A stretch of DNA of 64,000 nucleotides, from positions 372,001 to 436,000 of the forward strand of contig JAMXDE010000045.1 in assembly GCA_026770025.1 (NCBI GenBank), in the 5' to 3' direction. Made by a program: the position numbers and the translations under genes. The notes beneath the pieces were generated by a model. That model searched no databases. It saw nothing but the letters and a program-made list of their open reading frames with translations, and had not been told where the DNA came from. The DNA comes from Craspedostauros australis (lineage: Eukaryota > Bacillariophyta > Bacillariophyceae > Mastogloiales > Achnanthaceae). Shown here one piece after another: positions 12,277-23,500 of the stretch. Each line of letters starts with the position of its first letter. Position 1 is the first letter of the stretch.

Positions 12277-15200
12277 ATGGCGGCGCCGACGTCATCCAAA
12301 TCATGGACGTTCGAAACCAAGCAGGAGGCCAACCGAAGGCGCAAGGACACGACCACCTACACCACACCGCTGCTCATCCATTCCAGAGACGCTGCCAAAG
12401 TCACAGACTTCATGAGCGACTTCAACCGCAACATCGATCACTACGAGAACACCTTCGAACGCGACCTATCATCCAATGTGGCCGTCGCTGCCGCCTACGA
12501 AACGCTCGTCGTGGACTCGGAGACCATCCCTCGCAAGGCATTCATGCAGCGCTACTTCTTCCGCTGCACCGACCCGCGTCGCATCTCTGAGGATCTCGAC
12601 AAGAATCCCAGAAAGTCCGTCTCATCCTCATCGGGCGCGCCAATGGCGGCAACGGCGGCTACCTCCGCATCCAACTCTGCGCCAGCGCAGAGGCAATCAC
12701 AAGCACCGGGAGCTGCCAATGCCACCACTGTCAAGGTCTCCCGTGGACCCTCCACCGATGGATCGATGTCTTCGTCGACGGAGTCTTCAGATTCGAGCGA
12801 CGATTCCTCCACGAGCAGCAGCAGCGTTGAGGATGATCGTCAGGGCAGGCATCAGACGGCGTCAAGGCGGAAGCCTCAGCACCTGCAGACCACATCGACG
12901 TCAACATCAATGGCCACTTCGGCTTCGGGCGCACCTGCTCCATACCGGTCATCGTCGTCCGCATGGTCGAAGAACAACTACCGCTCCAGTTCGAGGGTCG
13001 GTCCGACGCTCCCAACCACTTCGTCTTCCACATCCAACCGGCCTGCCAAGCCATCCAGCAGAAGGCAGCTTTCCACGGCTGCGACCGCACGAGCAGGCTC
13101 GCAACGGCGATTGTCAGGGGCGGGCGTCATCAAGACCGACGTCGCGGAACCAAATGCCAAATCCAATTGCGAGTTAACGCCACCTGCTGTGGCGCCCAAA
13201 ACACTGCGGCGTCCGAGTCTGACCAATGCACCGACGATGGCCACCACGCCTGTTCCATCCGCCACGCCAGCGTACATGCGCCAATCCAGCAACCCCGGAT
13301 TGGGGATCAACACTTCGGCAGTATCTCGACCATCCGTCCACGACGACGACAATGACCAGCAAAAGGCCGGGACTGTGATTATGGACACGACGCCCGCTGT
13401 CACGCCGTCGACCTTCTTCGCGCGTCAGAGCAGCATAGAGAAGCTGCAACCCATGACGCCAACGCCAATGTCCGGACTGTCAAAGACCTTCAAGCCGACC
13501 GTTTTGAGACGACCCAGCATGGAGAACATCACCACTGCTCCGAATGTCATCATCGACAACCAACCGCAGATTCCGCCAAAGGGCATGTGGGAACGCAAGG
13601 ACTCGGAGAAAAAGGCATCGCTCAACAACAGCTGGAGGGCGACGCAGTCTTCCAGCGGCACGCACACCAACAGTCATACGGCAGACAACAACAACGACAA
13701 TCAATCACGCACGGGCACCATCACCAGCCGGTTCAGCAATGCAAACAAGAGTTTCGCCGTGGCAACGATCCGTTCCGCGACATCGAACAACCAATCGAAT
13801 GGATTGTCGGCATCCAAGGGAGCGGCCATTGAGAATATCGGCAAGCTCTCCGTCATGGAAAAGGCCGCGGTATTCCAACGTCCGCAGACCTACGGCAATC
13901 AGAATGGCGCGGCCACAGTTCAGACCCGTGACAGACAGTCCGTGACGGGCGGGACGATCCGCACCTACGGCACAGGCACGACGCCGAAATACAATGGAGT
14001 CGGTGCTGCCAATCAATCCGCATTGACACCGTCGGGCAACCAAAATTCCTATGCCGCGCACAAGGCCACCAACGCGTACGGTGCAGCATACAACAGCAAT
14101 GCGGACAACAAGCACACTCCATATGGCCGCGATGCGGAGGGTGAAAAAACAGGAGACGACGGACAACAATCGCGTCGTGGCAGCATCTGCAATAGCAGCA
14201 TCTCCACAACGCCGGATCATGAGGACATCCACATGATGGATGCCGATGCGGAGGGCTTGAGCATGCACAACACCACGACGCGCATGGTCATCGACACGTC
14301 CGCGGCGAAGAACGAACTCAATGCGCGACATGAGGAATCGGATGATGAGGAAGAATCGGATGATGACGACGACGATGACGACGACGATGACGATGACGAC
14401 GACGATGACGACGACGATTCTGGTGGATTATCGCCGGCTCCATCTCCGCAGGAACAGACCAAGAAGAAAGTCACGGCCACGCCGTCCGTCAAGCCCAGTC
14501 GCATCACGGCCAAGGAGTCGGTCAGAGGCAATCGCAACAGCGCAGCTGACAGGGCGAGAGGTTCGACGTCCGTGAAACCATCCTCGTCACGTTATCCAAG
14601 ACATTCCATGAATCGGGGTTCTGCCAATCGTCGGTACGGTGACGAAAAGACGATGTATTCCGTTGCATCCACGACGAAGCAGCGCGATTTTCACAGACGC
14701 GGTCCAACCGGCCGTCCCAGCCGACGCGGTTTGGAACGCAGCAATTCCAAACGCGGTGGGAACACGTCGTCACGCCATCTCGGCGGCAATCGCAAGGGCG
14801 ACGGACGATCGCGTGCTGGTGGCAATCAGCGTCCAGGATTAACGCGGCAGCACAGAGGTCAGAGCGCGCGGTCCATCAACCGCGTCAAGATTCCCATCTG
14901 GTTGCAGGAGCAGCAGAAACAGGAACGGGAGGCACAGCAGGAGCAGGAGCAAAACGGTGACGAGCAAAAGGATGTAGAGGCCAAGGAGCCAGAACAGGCT
15001 CCGATGGAAACGGCGCCACCACGACAGCTGCAGCAGAAGAATGGGCAGATGGTCGCGGACACGAACGCGGGGGCTCCGATTCCATCCGGATCTCGCCGCG
15101 GCGACGATGACAACAAATCAACCAAATCGAATTACACTGCAACCAAGAGCCTTCCCGCCGGGATGGCCGGCCAAGGATCCAAACCCAAAAAGTCTTGGAA

Positions 15201-16848
15201 ATCCAAGCTCTCCGCGTGGCAAAAACGTGACAATACGGATTCCGGCAAGGGCATTCAAACCGCCAAGGAAAGCGACTCGACATCGCTGTTGGTGCGATCC
15301 AAGAAGAAATGGTCCAGCAAGTCCTACCTCTACGGGGACTCTGATGACGATGACGATGTCGATGTCGGAACAATCCGTTCGAGCAAGACCAATGCCGATG
15401 ACCGCGGCAAGAAATCGAAGACGAAGTCATGGGGACCGTCTGTGCTTGCTGCGGGGGCTGTCAAGGCCGCTGGGTGGAGCGCCAAGCTTCCGCCGTGGGT
15501 GAAACCAGGTCGCGGCGACAAGAACAAGCAGCAGTCTGCGGAATCGGAAGATACGGCCGCCACGGATCCTCTATCATCGCCTGCGGGAGATGACTCCCAT
15601 TCCATGAAGGCTGGCGACAACACGAGCAAACCATTTTCGGTGGACCTGGAGGCAGGCGAGGAGGAAGTGTCCTTGAAGGGTGAAAATGGCGGGAACACGG
15701 ATGGGGAACCAACGTCGCTCTCGATGGGTTCGTCCCACACTTCCTTGGATGACAGCATGGATGATATCAACGACGTTGGATCGCGCCGACCACAATCACA
15801 GAGATTCCCAAGCGAAGCCACAAACAGGAGACGGCAGAAAGCCACCACGGGGATGAATGTGAATCTTCGGCAGCTCGCGGAACGCAGCGTGGTTCGTGCG
15901 GAGCGGAGACGCAATGCGGCCGAGACGTATTCCAGAGAAATCAATCTATCCAAGCTGACGGAGGGCGAGACAGCCGAGTACAAGAGCTTCGTGGGGATGT
16001 TCAACCTGCGGGATTGGGAGGATGACATCGAAATTGCCCTGGCCATGCACAACTCGGTCACGACGTTCTACAAGAAGCTGGTGCCTGGCACGGTGGACAA
16101 GAAGGAGTTTTGGATCCGATACTTCTTCCGTTGCGACGAGAAGCGCATGCTGATGCTGCTGAAGAAAAAGACGAGCTCTGGCAACCGTGGCATCGACCGC
16201 AAGGCCCTGGAGAAGCAGGGTGGCATGGAAGCGCATGATGAACGCAGCAAGGGGAGTATCGACGAGCTGCCGGAAGTGCCGCGTGAGAGGGGACGGAGGC
16301 CATCATCGAGCAGATCGCAGGCACCGTCACGTCGGGCACCGATCAGCCGGCGGGATAGTCGAAGCACTTCGCCGAAGCCACCCACGTCCAGCGCACGTCG
16401 CAGGCCCAGCAATCCAATTCCATCCGTCCGTGAGCGTCAAAAGTCTTTTGAACGCAAGCAGTACCAGCGCAAAACGGTCAGTTCGTCTCGATACGCTCGA
16501 GGTTCGAGCACCCGCGACAAAGGCTCCAGCGATAACAAGAGCACAGGCTCGCATGATCGCGGACGTGCTCCGGAGAGTCCGAAGAAAGATCCACCGGAGA
16601 CGAAAGACGGCGATGAAGTCAATGCCAACGGGACGAGTTCGTTTGAGACTGGAGGTGTCAGTCCGACTGTTCGAAGGGGGAATGGTCGAGCAGGTGCGTC
16701 GTCGTCTTCCAGACACGATGACAAGGACAATGCGGGGGTTAGGGATCGGATCAAAGCATTCTCCGTCAACAAGACTTCGTCGGCGGCAAACCAAAACACA
16801 AACGCTCAGCGATTTCGCAAATCGGCGGTGCTGGAATCGAGAGCTTGA
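12277..16848 (+). CDS. BSD-domain protein, large disordered scaffold
   Basis: A single-exon 1523-residue protein. The ATG follows a purine-rich leader and sits in a GCCATGG context. The N-terminal module has the BSD layout but reads Phe89-Met90 (FMQRYFFRC) where the family has Phe-Trp. The C-terminal module keeps the pair at Phe1278-Trp1279 (EFWIRYFFRCDE). The roughly 1150 residues between them are Ser/Thr/Asn/Arg-rich and predicted disordered, with an unbroken run of about 20 Asp near residues 690-715. Many short Arg-Pro-Ser-like segments would suit phosphorylation. Near the C-terminus VRDRIKAFS matches the LRDRM/VQERL motifs of the paralogue at 1-2214. BSD modules are generally protein-interaction folds found in transcription/repair and trafficking proteins. 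Which of these applies here cannot be told. Confidence 0.85.
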   Translation: MAAPTSSKSWTFETKQEANRRRKDTTTYTTPLLIHSRDAAKVTDFMSDFNRNIDHYENTFERDLSSNVAVAAAYETLVVDSETIPRKAFMQRYFFRCTDPRRISEDLDKNPRKSVSSSSGAPMAATAATSASNSAPAQRQSQAPGAANATTVKVSRGPSTDGSMSSSTESSDSSDDSSTSSSSVEDDRQGRHQTASRRKPQHLQTTSTSTSMATSASGAPAPYRSSSSAWSKNNYRSSSRVGPTLPTTSSSTSNRPAKPSSRRQLSTAATARAGSQRRLSGAGVIKTDVAEPNAKSNCELTPPAVAPKTLRRPSLTNAPTMATTPVPSATPAYMRQSSNPGLGINTSAVSRPSVHDDDNDQQKAGTVIMDTTPAVTPSTFFARQSSIEKLQPMTPTPMSGLSKTFKPTVLRRPSMENITTAPNVIIDNQPQIPPKGMWERKDSEKKASLNNSWRATQSSSGTHTNSHTADNNNDNQSRTGTITSRFSNANKSFAVATIRSATSNNQSNGLSASKGAAIENIGKLSVMEKAAVFQRPQTYGNQNGAATVQTRDRQSVTGGTIRTYGTGTTPKYNGVGAANQSALTPSGNQNSYAAHKATNAYGAAYNSNADNKHTPYGRDAEGEKTGDDGQQSRRGSICNSSISTTPDHEDIHMMDADAEGLSMHNTTTRMVIDTSAAKNELNARHEESDDEEESDDDDDDDDDDDDDDDDDDDDSGGLSPAPSPQEQTKKKVTATPSVKPSRITAKESVRGNRNSAADRARGSTSVKPSSSRYPRHSMNRGSANRRYGDEKTMYSVASTTKQRDFHRRGPTGRPSRRGLERSNSKRGGNTSSRHLGGNRKGDGRSRAGGNQRPGLTRQHRGQSARSINRVKIPIWLQEQQKQEREAQQEQEQNGDEQKDVEAKEPEQAPMETAPPRQLQQKNGQMVADTNAGAPIPSGSRRGDDDNKSTKSNYTATKSLPAGMAGQGSKPKKSWKSKLSAWQKRDNTDSGKGIQTAKESDSTSLLVRSKKKWSSKSYLYGDSDDDDDVDVGTIRSSKTNADDRGKKSKTKSWGPSVLAAGAVKAAGWSAKLPPWVKPGRGDKNKQQSAESEDTAATDPLSSPAGDDSHSMKAGDNTSKPFSVDLEAGEEEVSLKGENGGNTDGEPTSLSMGSSHTSLDDSMDDINDVGSRRPQSQRFPSEATNRRRQKATTGMNVNLRQLAERSVVRAERRRNAAETYSREINLSKLTEGETAEYKSFVGMFNLRDWEDDIEIALAMHNSVTTFYKKLVPGTVDKKEFWIRYFFRCDEKRMLMLLKKKTSSGNRGIDRKALEKQGGMEAHDERSKGSIDELPEVPRERGRRPSSSRSQAPSRRAPISRRDSRSTSPKPPTSSARRRPSNPIPSVRERQKSFERKQYQRKTVSSSRYARGSSTRDKGSSDNKSTGSHDRGRAPESPKKDPPETKDGDEVNANGTSSFETGGVSPTVRRGNGRAGASSSSRHDDKDNAGVRDRIKAFSVNKTSSAANQNTNAQRFRKSAVLESRA
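14340..14418 (+). repeat. GAT/GAC codon run encoding poly-Asp
   Basis: A run of GAC and GAT codons inside the BSD gene encodes about 20 consecutive Asp residues preceded by Glu/Ser. The two codons are mixed, so the tract is partly interrupted at DNA level even though the protein run is pure. Confidence 0.9.
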
Positions 16849-17023
16849 CAGTCGCAGCACCATAATTGCACGCATACATAGTAGTCGAAATGGATTGGTT
16901 GTTTGCAACGTTGCATTTTTGGAGACTCAATTACGCGTACTCGTTTGGTCGAAGTGCGGTTTGTGAATAATTCGGATTGACATGGAGTGGAATGGAGGGC
17001 TATGCTTAGCTGTATTGCTTCTT

Positions 17024-18272
17024 TCACTGTTGCGCTGGTTCTTGCGCTGGTTCCTGCGCTGACTCTTGCAACAACGAGCCGATCGATGACAGCTCATCAC
17101 CAACCAACCGCCTCCAATCACCAGGACCTGACAGATCCATCATGTCGATTGGACCAAACTCCACACGCTCCAGCTCCAACACACTGAATCCAAGTGCGCC
17201 CATCATCTTGCGGATCTGACGATTGCGACCTTCCTTCAACGTGATGTAACACACATCGTATCTCTTCCTCCTCCTGCTGGATACGGGCGGTATTGACGAT
17301 GACGACGGCGATGGTGATGCATCATCGTGTGACTCACTGCCTGGCACACCGCCTGATACACCGTATGTAGCACCATACCTTTCCACATACACATGTTCAT
17401 ACTCAACGTCGCACGGTTTCGTCCGAGCCCGCAACGCCTTTCCGCGCTTCCTGTCTTGAGCTGACATGGTCGTGATCATCACGCCTCTGCGGAGCTTGTC
17501 CAGATCGCGCTCTTCAAGCTGATGATCGACTCGGACACGATACACCTTGGTATGTGCATGTTCCGATCGCAGGATGGAGTTTGGCAGGCGACCGTCGGAT
17601 GTGAGGAGGATGAGACCGGATGATTCCTTGTCGAGACGACCGACTGTGTAGACTCTGTGTTTCGGATTGTATCCGTGGTTGATCGTGATTTCGTCGATGA
17701 TGTTGTTTGGGATGTCTGGATCTGTGGTGCAGACGATGCCTCTCGGCTTCCAGTACTTGACGTATTCGAACTGTTGCATGGTGGGTGATGGGGGTGTTAT
17801 TGACGTTGACGTTGATGATGAAGAAGAAGAAGATGTCGATGTCGATGCTGACGGTGGCTGGTGTTGTCTTGATTGTTGCTGTTTGGATCTCCTGGGTGGA
17901 GGTTTGTTCATTGTTGGTGGTTCGATCATCTGTCTCGTTTGCATGTCAGGTTCCCTTTGCCTTCTTCTTCTTCTTGTTGCTGTTGTTGCTGTTGTTGTTG
18001 GTTGTTGTTGCGCTGATTGTGCCTGCTGTGTTGATTGTGTTGACTGTGTTGGCTGTATGGCATTCATGGACTCCCACCCTGTGACGACATGACCATCCAA
18101 CTTGACGATGTCTTGATATGGTGTGACCATGCAGCCATCTGTTGGCTGGTCGTTGATTGTCACTCTACCATCCTTGACGAGCTGATCGGCAGCTCTTCTG
18201 GAGTGCGTGGCCTTGAAGATCTTGTTGAGTCGAATGGGTGGATACTCGTACGAGGGTTGTGTATCAATCTCA

Positions 18273-18306
<34 letters not shown>

Positions 18307-18589
18307 CGCTGTTGCTGTTGCTGTCGCTGTCATTGTTGCTGTGTTTGAGGGTGAGGATGTGATAGTATCTTGATTGATGTTGATGTTGATGTTGAGGTTG
18401 GTTGTGTTTGTGGTTGTGCCGAGTTGAGGCATTGACGATGAATGCATGAACATGGATCCGTGGTGTTGGTATGATTGACAATGATGATGATGACAATGAT
18501 GATGATGACAATGATGATAGAATCGATAGCGCAATCACGGCCAGTATCAGTCCAGACGATGATGTAAGGGACGGCCTGGGGCATATCAT
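17024..18589 (-). CDS. RsuA/RluB-family pseudouridine synthase, organelle-targeted
   Basis: From the ATG at 18589 the product is 521 residues. The N-terminus is a hydrophobic Leu/Ile/Ser stretch of signal-peptide type ending at VHAFIV, where Phe after Ala fits the diatom plastid import motif. After a Asn/Ser-Asp repeat comes an S4 RNA-binding domain (RLNKIF...RRAADQLVKDGRVTIN). A Gln/Thr-rich insert follows, then the catalytic domain with GRLDKESSGLILLTSDG, whose Asp is the expected nucleophile, and the closing motif EGRNRQIRKMMGALG. Enzymes of this family convert a specific rRNA uridine to pseudouridine. I infer action on plastid rRNA. The frame continues upstream to 18796, but that part lacks targeting character. 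The insert between the two domains and the C-terminal QEPAQEPAQQ tail are unusually long and repetitive. Confidence 0.85.
18475..18518. repeat. 15-bp tandem repeat inside the presequence
   Basis: About three copies of TGACAATGATGATGA lie within the coding region for the targeting peptide of the pseudouridine synthase. On the coding strand they encode the repeating Leu-Ser-Ser-Ser-Ser part of its hydrophobic segment. Confidence 0.85.
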
Positions 18590-19304
18590 GATGGATGGCG
18601 CTGTGTTGGGCTGAGCAGGATGTTGGGGACTATTGTGGGGACTGTATCGGTGGTTGAGACAGTTGAGACAGTTGAGACAGTTGTGAGGTGGCTTCTCCGA
18701 TTGCGTATCGCAGACGTCGCAGATATCGCCGACTACTCTCATCTGATCCACTTCCATCATCTTCCTTGTGCATTTCAATGTGCTTGTCTGATCCAATCCT
18801 CATTCATCCATTCACTCATTTGTTGTTGTGTGTGATGGATGTCTCTCCTCCTCTCCCTTGGTGCTGACAGATGTCGTTGTCGGGATGGGCGTGGTGTGAT
18901 GTGATGTGGTGTTTGTTCTGTGGTTCTGTTTTGGATCTTCGCATCATGTTTTGTTTGGTTGGCGTGGAGTTGAAATCATTAAATGGTTGTTGTGCTTTAG
19001 ATCACACTGATGTTATTCCTGGACTGGGAATGTGTCATACTGAACTAATTTACATTATTTACACAATACCCCACGGTTTTACGTGACATTTCCTGTCTGA
19101 AAGTTAGCGTGTCCTGGACGACATACAACGTTTTGGCATTCGTTTGTGCGTTCGCTTTTCGCAACACCATCAAAGGTACTCCAAAGGTCGCTTTCGTTGT
19201 CTGCGAACCAAACGACGTCATCGCCAACAATGACAAAGGAATGACGAAGGATCACACCTCGACGCTCGTCTGTGCACCTGCTTCAGCATTCAGGAACGAC
19301 AACG
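18590..19304. other. Divergent intergenic region
   Basis: About 700 bases between the starts of the pseudouridine synthase and the JmjC-type gene. It is T- and G-rich with many GTTGA/GTGTG runs near 18640-18680. I see no gene in it. It should hold two promoters. Confidence 0.6.
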
Positions 19305-20846
19305 ATGGTGCAACGGCGATCTCGACTGGACAAGCACAAACATTCGTTGCGAAAGGAAAGGGATGAAGACTTTCCGGATGATGCCAAGTTCTGGGACAAT
19401 GCTGTCGTTTGGTCGGGAGCCCTGCTCGCAGTGCTGTGTGGCTATTTTCTCCACCAGGTGCAATCACTGTACGAGAACTACAATCATGCCAGTCAGCACG
19501 GTCATCCTTCGGAGATGATGCATGGACAGCACCAAGGCAGGCAAGCAGCAACATCATCATCGGTACTGCCGCAATCGCGATCTTCACATCTCGGACCTTC
19601 CCAACGGGATGCCAGCATCACCAATGAAGGAAGAGGAGTAGCGAATATTCGCATCCAAAGAGGAGAGAATACGGATACGGATGCCCGCATGCAAGATCGG
19701 GTCAAAGACTTCGTGTCCAGAAATGAGCCATTTGTATGCAGGGGTTGCCTTTCGTCGGGATGGTCAGAGTCATTTTGGAATGACGATGCATCCATCATGG
19801 AGGTGGCTGGTGCCGAGTCAACCATCGATGTACGTGCTGCCAAATGGTCTCGATCCAAATCATCGCAAAGAACGAGTGATCGGGCAAAGCTGACCGTCTT
19901 CAAGAGATTGGATACTCAGAAGGCAAGGCAGCCAAGCTACAAGCAACGGCGGATGAAGTTGGAAGAATACGTCCGTTCGTACCAACGCCAACCTGATGAA
20001 AATGAAGAGAATGAGGTCAACGAGCACTACTACGCTGCACAGATCGATGTGCTGCAGTCCTTGCCCGATCTGCTTCCAAAAATCCAAGTATCAGCGCCGC
20101 CCGCGGAAATCTTGAAGGCCATGGGTCCCATGCCGCCGCTGTCCCATCGGCCGTTGAGCATTTACTGGGGAAGTGGGCCTTTGCTGACACCGATTCATTA
20201 CGATTCGATGGAGAACATGGTGTGCGTGGTGAGCGGAGATGCGTCCACTCCCAAGAAATTCCTGCTGTATGACCCACTCCACTCCAAGCACTTTCTCTAC
20301 ATCGATCGTTCCAGGTACGGAAACGGCGTTCCATCTGATCTGCTCCCACGTGAGCTGATACATGACATCTACGATGACGATGATGGCGACAGTGATAGCA
20401 ACAATGATGGCAGGGAGGATCCGTTGGCAAGTCTTGATTCCAAATACTCGCTCTTTCGACATGCTCTGCCGATGATGGTCAATTTGCACCCTGGCGACTG
20501 TCTGTACATCCCCGTGTACTGGTATCACGCCGTCGTCACGCCACAATCACAGGCGAAGAAGCCTCAAAGATTAAACAAGAAGGGAAGCGAGTCTCCCGAT
20601 AGTGGTCCAACTGCTGATGCTGCTGCCAACAGCCACTTGCAGCGCACCATTTCGATCAATTGGTGGAGGATGCCGGAAACGTCGAAGATGCAGTTTTGGG
20701 AGCGGTTATTCTGCCAGAATCGTGCATCTTCCAGTGAAGCGCAAGAGGACTCGGCCGAATACAATGGCAGGTATGGAGACGGTCATGGCCATGGCTACAG
20801 CAATGATGCTGAGATGATGACAGCAGCGCACGCCAAGTGTTCGTGA
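19305..20846 (+). CDS. Membrane-anchored JmjC/cupin-8-type oxygenase
   Basis: The 513-residue product starts at the ATG at 19305; an in-frame ATG at 19272 would add 11 residues. A single helix near residues 32-54 (VVWSGALLAVLCGYF) lacks a cleavage site and looks like a signal anchor. The C-terminal half is a cupin-8/JmjC fold: LSIYWGSGPLLTPIHYD gives the HxD metal pair His298 and Asp300, and the distal ligand is His408 in CLYIPVYWYHAVV. NLHPGD before it is typical of the FIH/JMJD family. These enzymes use Fe(II), oxygen and 2-oxoglutarate to hydroxylate proteins or peptides. The substrate here is unknown. The membrane anchor suggests an endomembrane location rather than chromatin. A His/Gln/Ser-rich linker (about 60-120) and an acidic insert DDDDGDSDSNND are diatom-style additions. 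Confidence 0.85.
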   Translation: MVQRRSRLDKHKHSLRKERDEDFPDDAKFWDNAVVWSGALLAVLCGYFLHQVQSLYENYNHASQHGHPSEMMHGQHQGRQAATSSSVLPQSRSSHLGPSQRDASITNEGRGVANIRIQRGENTDTDARMQDRVKDFVSRNEPFVCRGCLSSGWSESFWNDDASIMEVAGAESTIDVRAAKWSRSKSSQRTSDRAKLTVFKRLDTQKARQPSYKQRRMKLEEYVRSYQRQPDENEENEVNEHYYAAQIDVLQSLPDLLPKIQVSAPPAEILKAMGPMPPLSHRPLSIYWGSGPLLTPIHYDSMENMVCVVSGDASTPKKFLLYDPLHSKHFLYIDRSRYGNGVPSDLLPRELIHDIYDDDDGDSDSNNDGREDPLASLDSKYSLFRHALPMMVNLHPGDCLYIPVYWYHAVVTPQSQAKKPQRLNKKGSESPDSGPTADAAANSHLQRTISINWWRMPETSKMQFWERLFCQNRASSSEAQEDSAEYNGRYGDGHGHGYSNDAEMMTAAHAKCS

Positions 20847-23500
20847 TGACGAACAGATAGAGTCACGCCTGAGAGCACTTCATCAAGAATACTTCACGCA
20901 GTACTCGTTTCTATTTTTGCCTGTGCGCGTATCCAGCCAGAGAATGATGAGGGCTGCATGAACTATTGACCGGATGGACGATTGGACACCGGTCGTCGGC
21001 TGTTCTTGATTCCGAGGCAATGTTCGATGTGAATGATGTCAAATGTCGCCATAGCTCTGTGCCAACTAGCACATCTCTGCGCTGGTGACCTGGGAAATGT
21101 GAAGCAAGATACAGGAAGAGCGTCTTGTGATGCGCCTCCATGACGGGAAAGACCAGAACAGCCACAACCGGCAGCCGAGACAGCTTCGAGTGACGTCAAT
21201 GCTGATGTTGATGTGTGAGGACGACCTCCGTTCCCATCACCTCCTCCCAACAGAATCTTGCATGGCCACGCGACGGGGCAAAGCAAACTTGGACCAATCG
21301 TTGCCGCTGGGAGCGTGAATCGGGTGAGAAGGCCGCGAGTATGACAAGAGGAGCCCAGCAAATGGTTCATACCACAGGATTCCCGTAGATGCTGCGACCC
21401 GTTTTAGATGAGGCCCTTCAAAGACGAGCCATGACGAAAGTGAATGTCGCATGTCGTGGTCACTTCACTTCCATAATCGACCAGCTGCCATCATCCGTCT
21501 CGCCATGTTTGTTGCGGGTGTTGTGAATGTCATGAATGCCGGTGATGTCGATAGCATCCGATGAGAAGGAAAGGAATGGCGTGAGGCGTTTCGCTGTTCG
21601 CGGTTTTGGAGAGAAGCCACCACAAGGGTCCACGCCACACCACCTCAAACTTCATGACGACCGCGCCGACCGCACTCCCTGTTCGTGTGATACTCCTGTG
21701 CGATTGGATCATGACACATCACCATCACACGCAGTTTTATCGCGACATCGGAGGAGAAGGAGAATTTGACTTTGTGTTTGCCGAACGAAACGCAAGAATC
21801 AAGAAGCGAGATCCCGACGCCAAATCCTCGACAGTAACGCCAGAATAACGTTTTCCATCAGTTCACAATGGCCTGGATGCCAATCCATTCATCACAACAC
21901 AACCGTGGAATGCGCGGTCACGCACTGTGATTGGAGGATGGATTGGAAGATACCGCCGGCCATCCAATTCACGCGTGTGATGCCAACGAAGCGAATCTCC
22001 CGCTGTCGTTTCGTTCAACCTTCTTCAACCTTCTTCGTCAACGAGTTCTCCAACAGTGTCGAAGTAGTTTATCAATGCTAAATCAACTGCAGTCGGAACC
22101 ATAATTAAGCATGATGGCGATGCGAATCGTAGTGGTGACTGTGAGTAAACTTCTTTGTAACTTGGCAGAACATGTGGGGATCAGAACGCTCCTCGTGAAG
22201 CTTTTCTCTCACAGAGCATCGCAAACATCATGAGGTGCACAGAGCCCGTTGTCGCCGCCGTCTCCCTTTTTCTTGTTTCTCTTTGCATGAAGCGCCCTTG
22301 CCATCACCTCAACGCAAACATCACGAGCACGAGATCGAAGAAACTTCCGCCCTCCTGGAGCCGAAAGGAGGAAAGGTAGGTGGGTAGGTCGAGAGTCGTG
22401 GATTGAGCGCTTTGTATCTCAGCGTGCTCGAGGTAGGTGCCGTTGTTGTTGATTGGGTCAGCGTTGTGTCTTGATGAAATGGTTCTGCGTGAGCCACACA
22501 CCACTGCGGCCAGCACTGGTCGCATCAATCCATCCACCTCGCCGCTCGCCCACAAGAGGCTGAAGTCGCTAAGTCCTAATAGTAGTACGACTATCCGGTT
22601 GTGTGTCGCTTCGCTGTGGTGTCAACACATCTGGCGCCGAAACCAAGCCCGGCACCAATGACCTTGCCCAAGATCAAAGACCAAGACACCCCCATCCACC
22701 ACGAACAACTCCATCGTTCTCATCGTTCCCATCAATTGCGGGACTCCTTTCGCCCTTCATTCTCGGTTGGGAAGAAAGTTTCTCGTTCGGAATCTCAAAC
22801 CCGAAACCGCCATTGATGGCACATCATCGGATTCACTGAAGCCACTCGCCGACGCGTCTGCGCTCTACGATTCTGCTCCTCTACTCGAGACTAAATTCGG
22901 AGCCGCTCCGCAAACAAACCAAACGGAGCATCCAGAGAGTGCATGGTCGCACTTGTAGATCAGTCATTGTCGTCATCAACATCATCAACGTCACCACCTC
23001 AAACTATAGGTCCAGCAGTGCTCACAACCAATAGAAGAGCATGGAAAAAAGAAGGGAGCTGTTTTCATCTCCGTCTCTCTTTCTCTCTCTCTTTGTGAAC
23101 AAAGGACGCGACAAAAAGGTCGGTCCACACGCTTCTACGCGGAGGCGAACATAAAACCGCCGCCACAGCCTCCAAGACAGATTCTGCCCTCGTGTACCGC
23201 TTCATCCTCTCTGTCGTCGCACCCATCACGCAGACCACCACACACCAAAGAGCACGAACTGTTGAAGCTCCAACAGCAGCATTCTGCACGAGCGCATGTA
23301 AACTAACAACACAAACGAACAATACAAACGACGACCAGAACACGACCGCAACGGCAATACCAAGGCAGATCATTCCCACAATCTGACCGTTACATCTTCC
23401 TGAGTTGTCGTTGTCGTCACTGTTGTCACTGTTGTCACAAACATCACATCCATCACATCCACAACAGCCACGCCACAAGTAGCTGGCACTAATACATCAC
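20847..23500. other. Long intergenic region, no convincing gene
   Basis: About 2.65 kb between the JmjC-type gene and the kinase gene. It has only short, mutually overlapping open frames. One at 21606-21848 (plus, 80 codons) has somewhat even composition but no domain. Near 22019-22040 the phrase CTTCAACCTT is repeated. I see nothing else. Confidence 0.55.
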
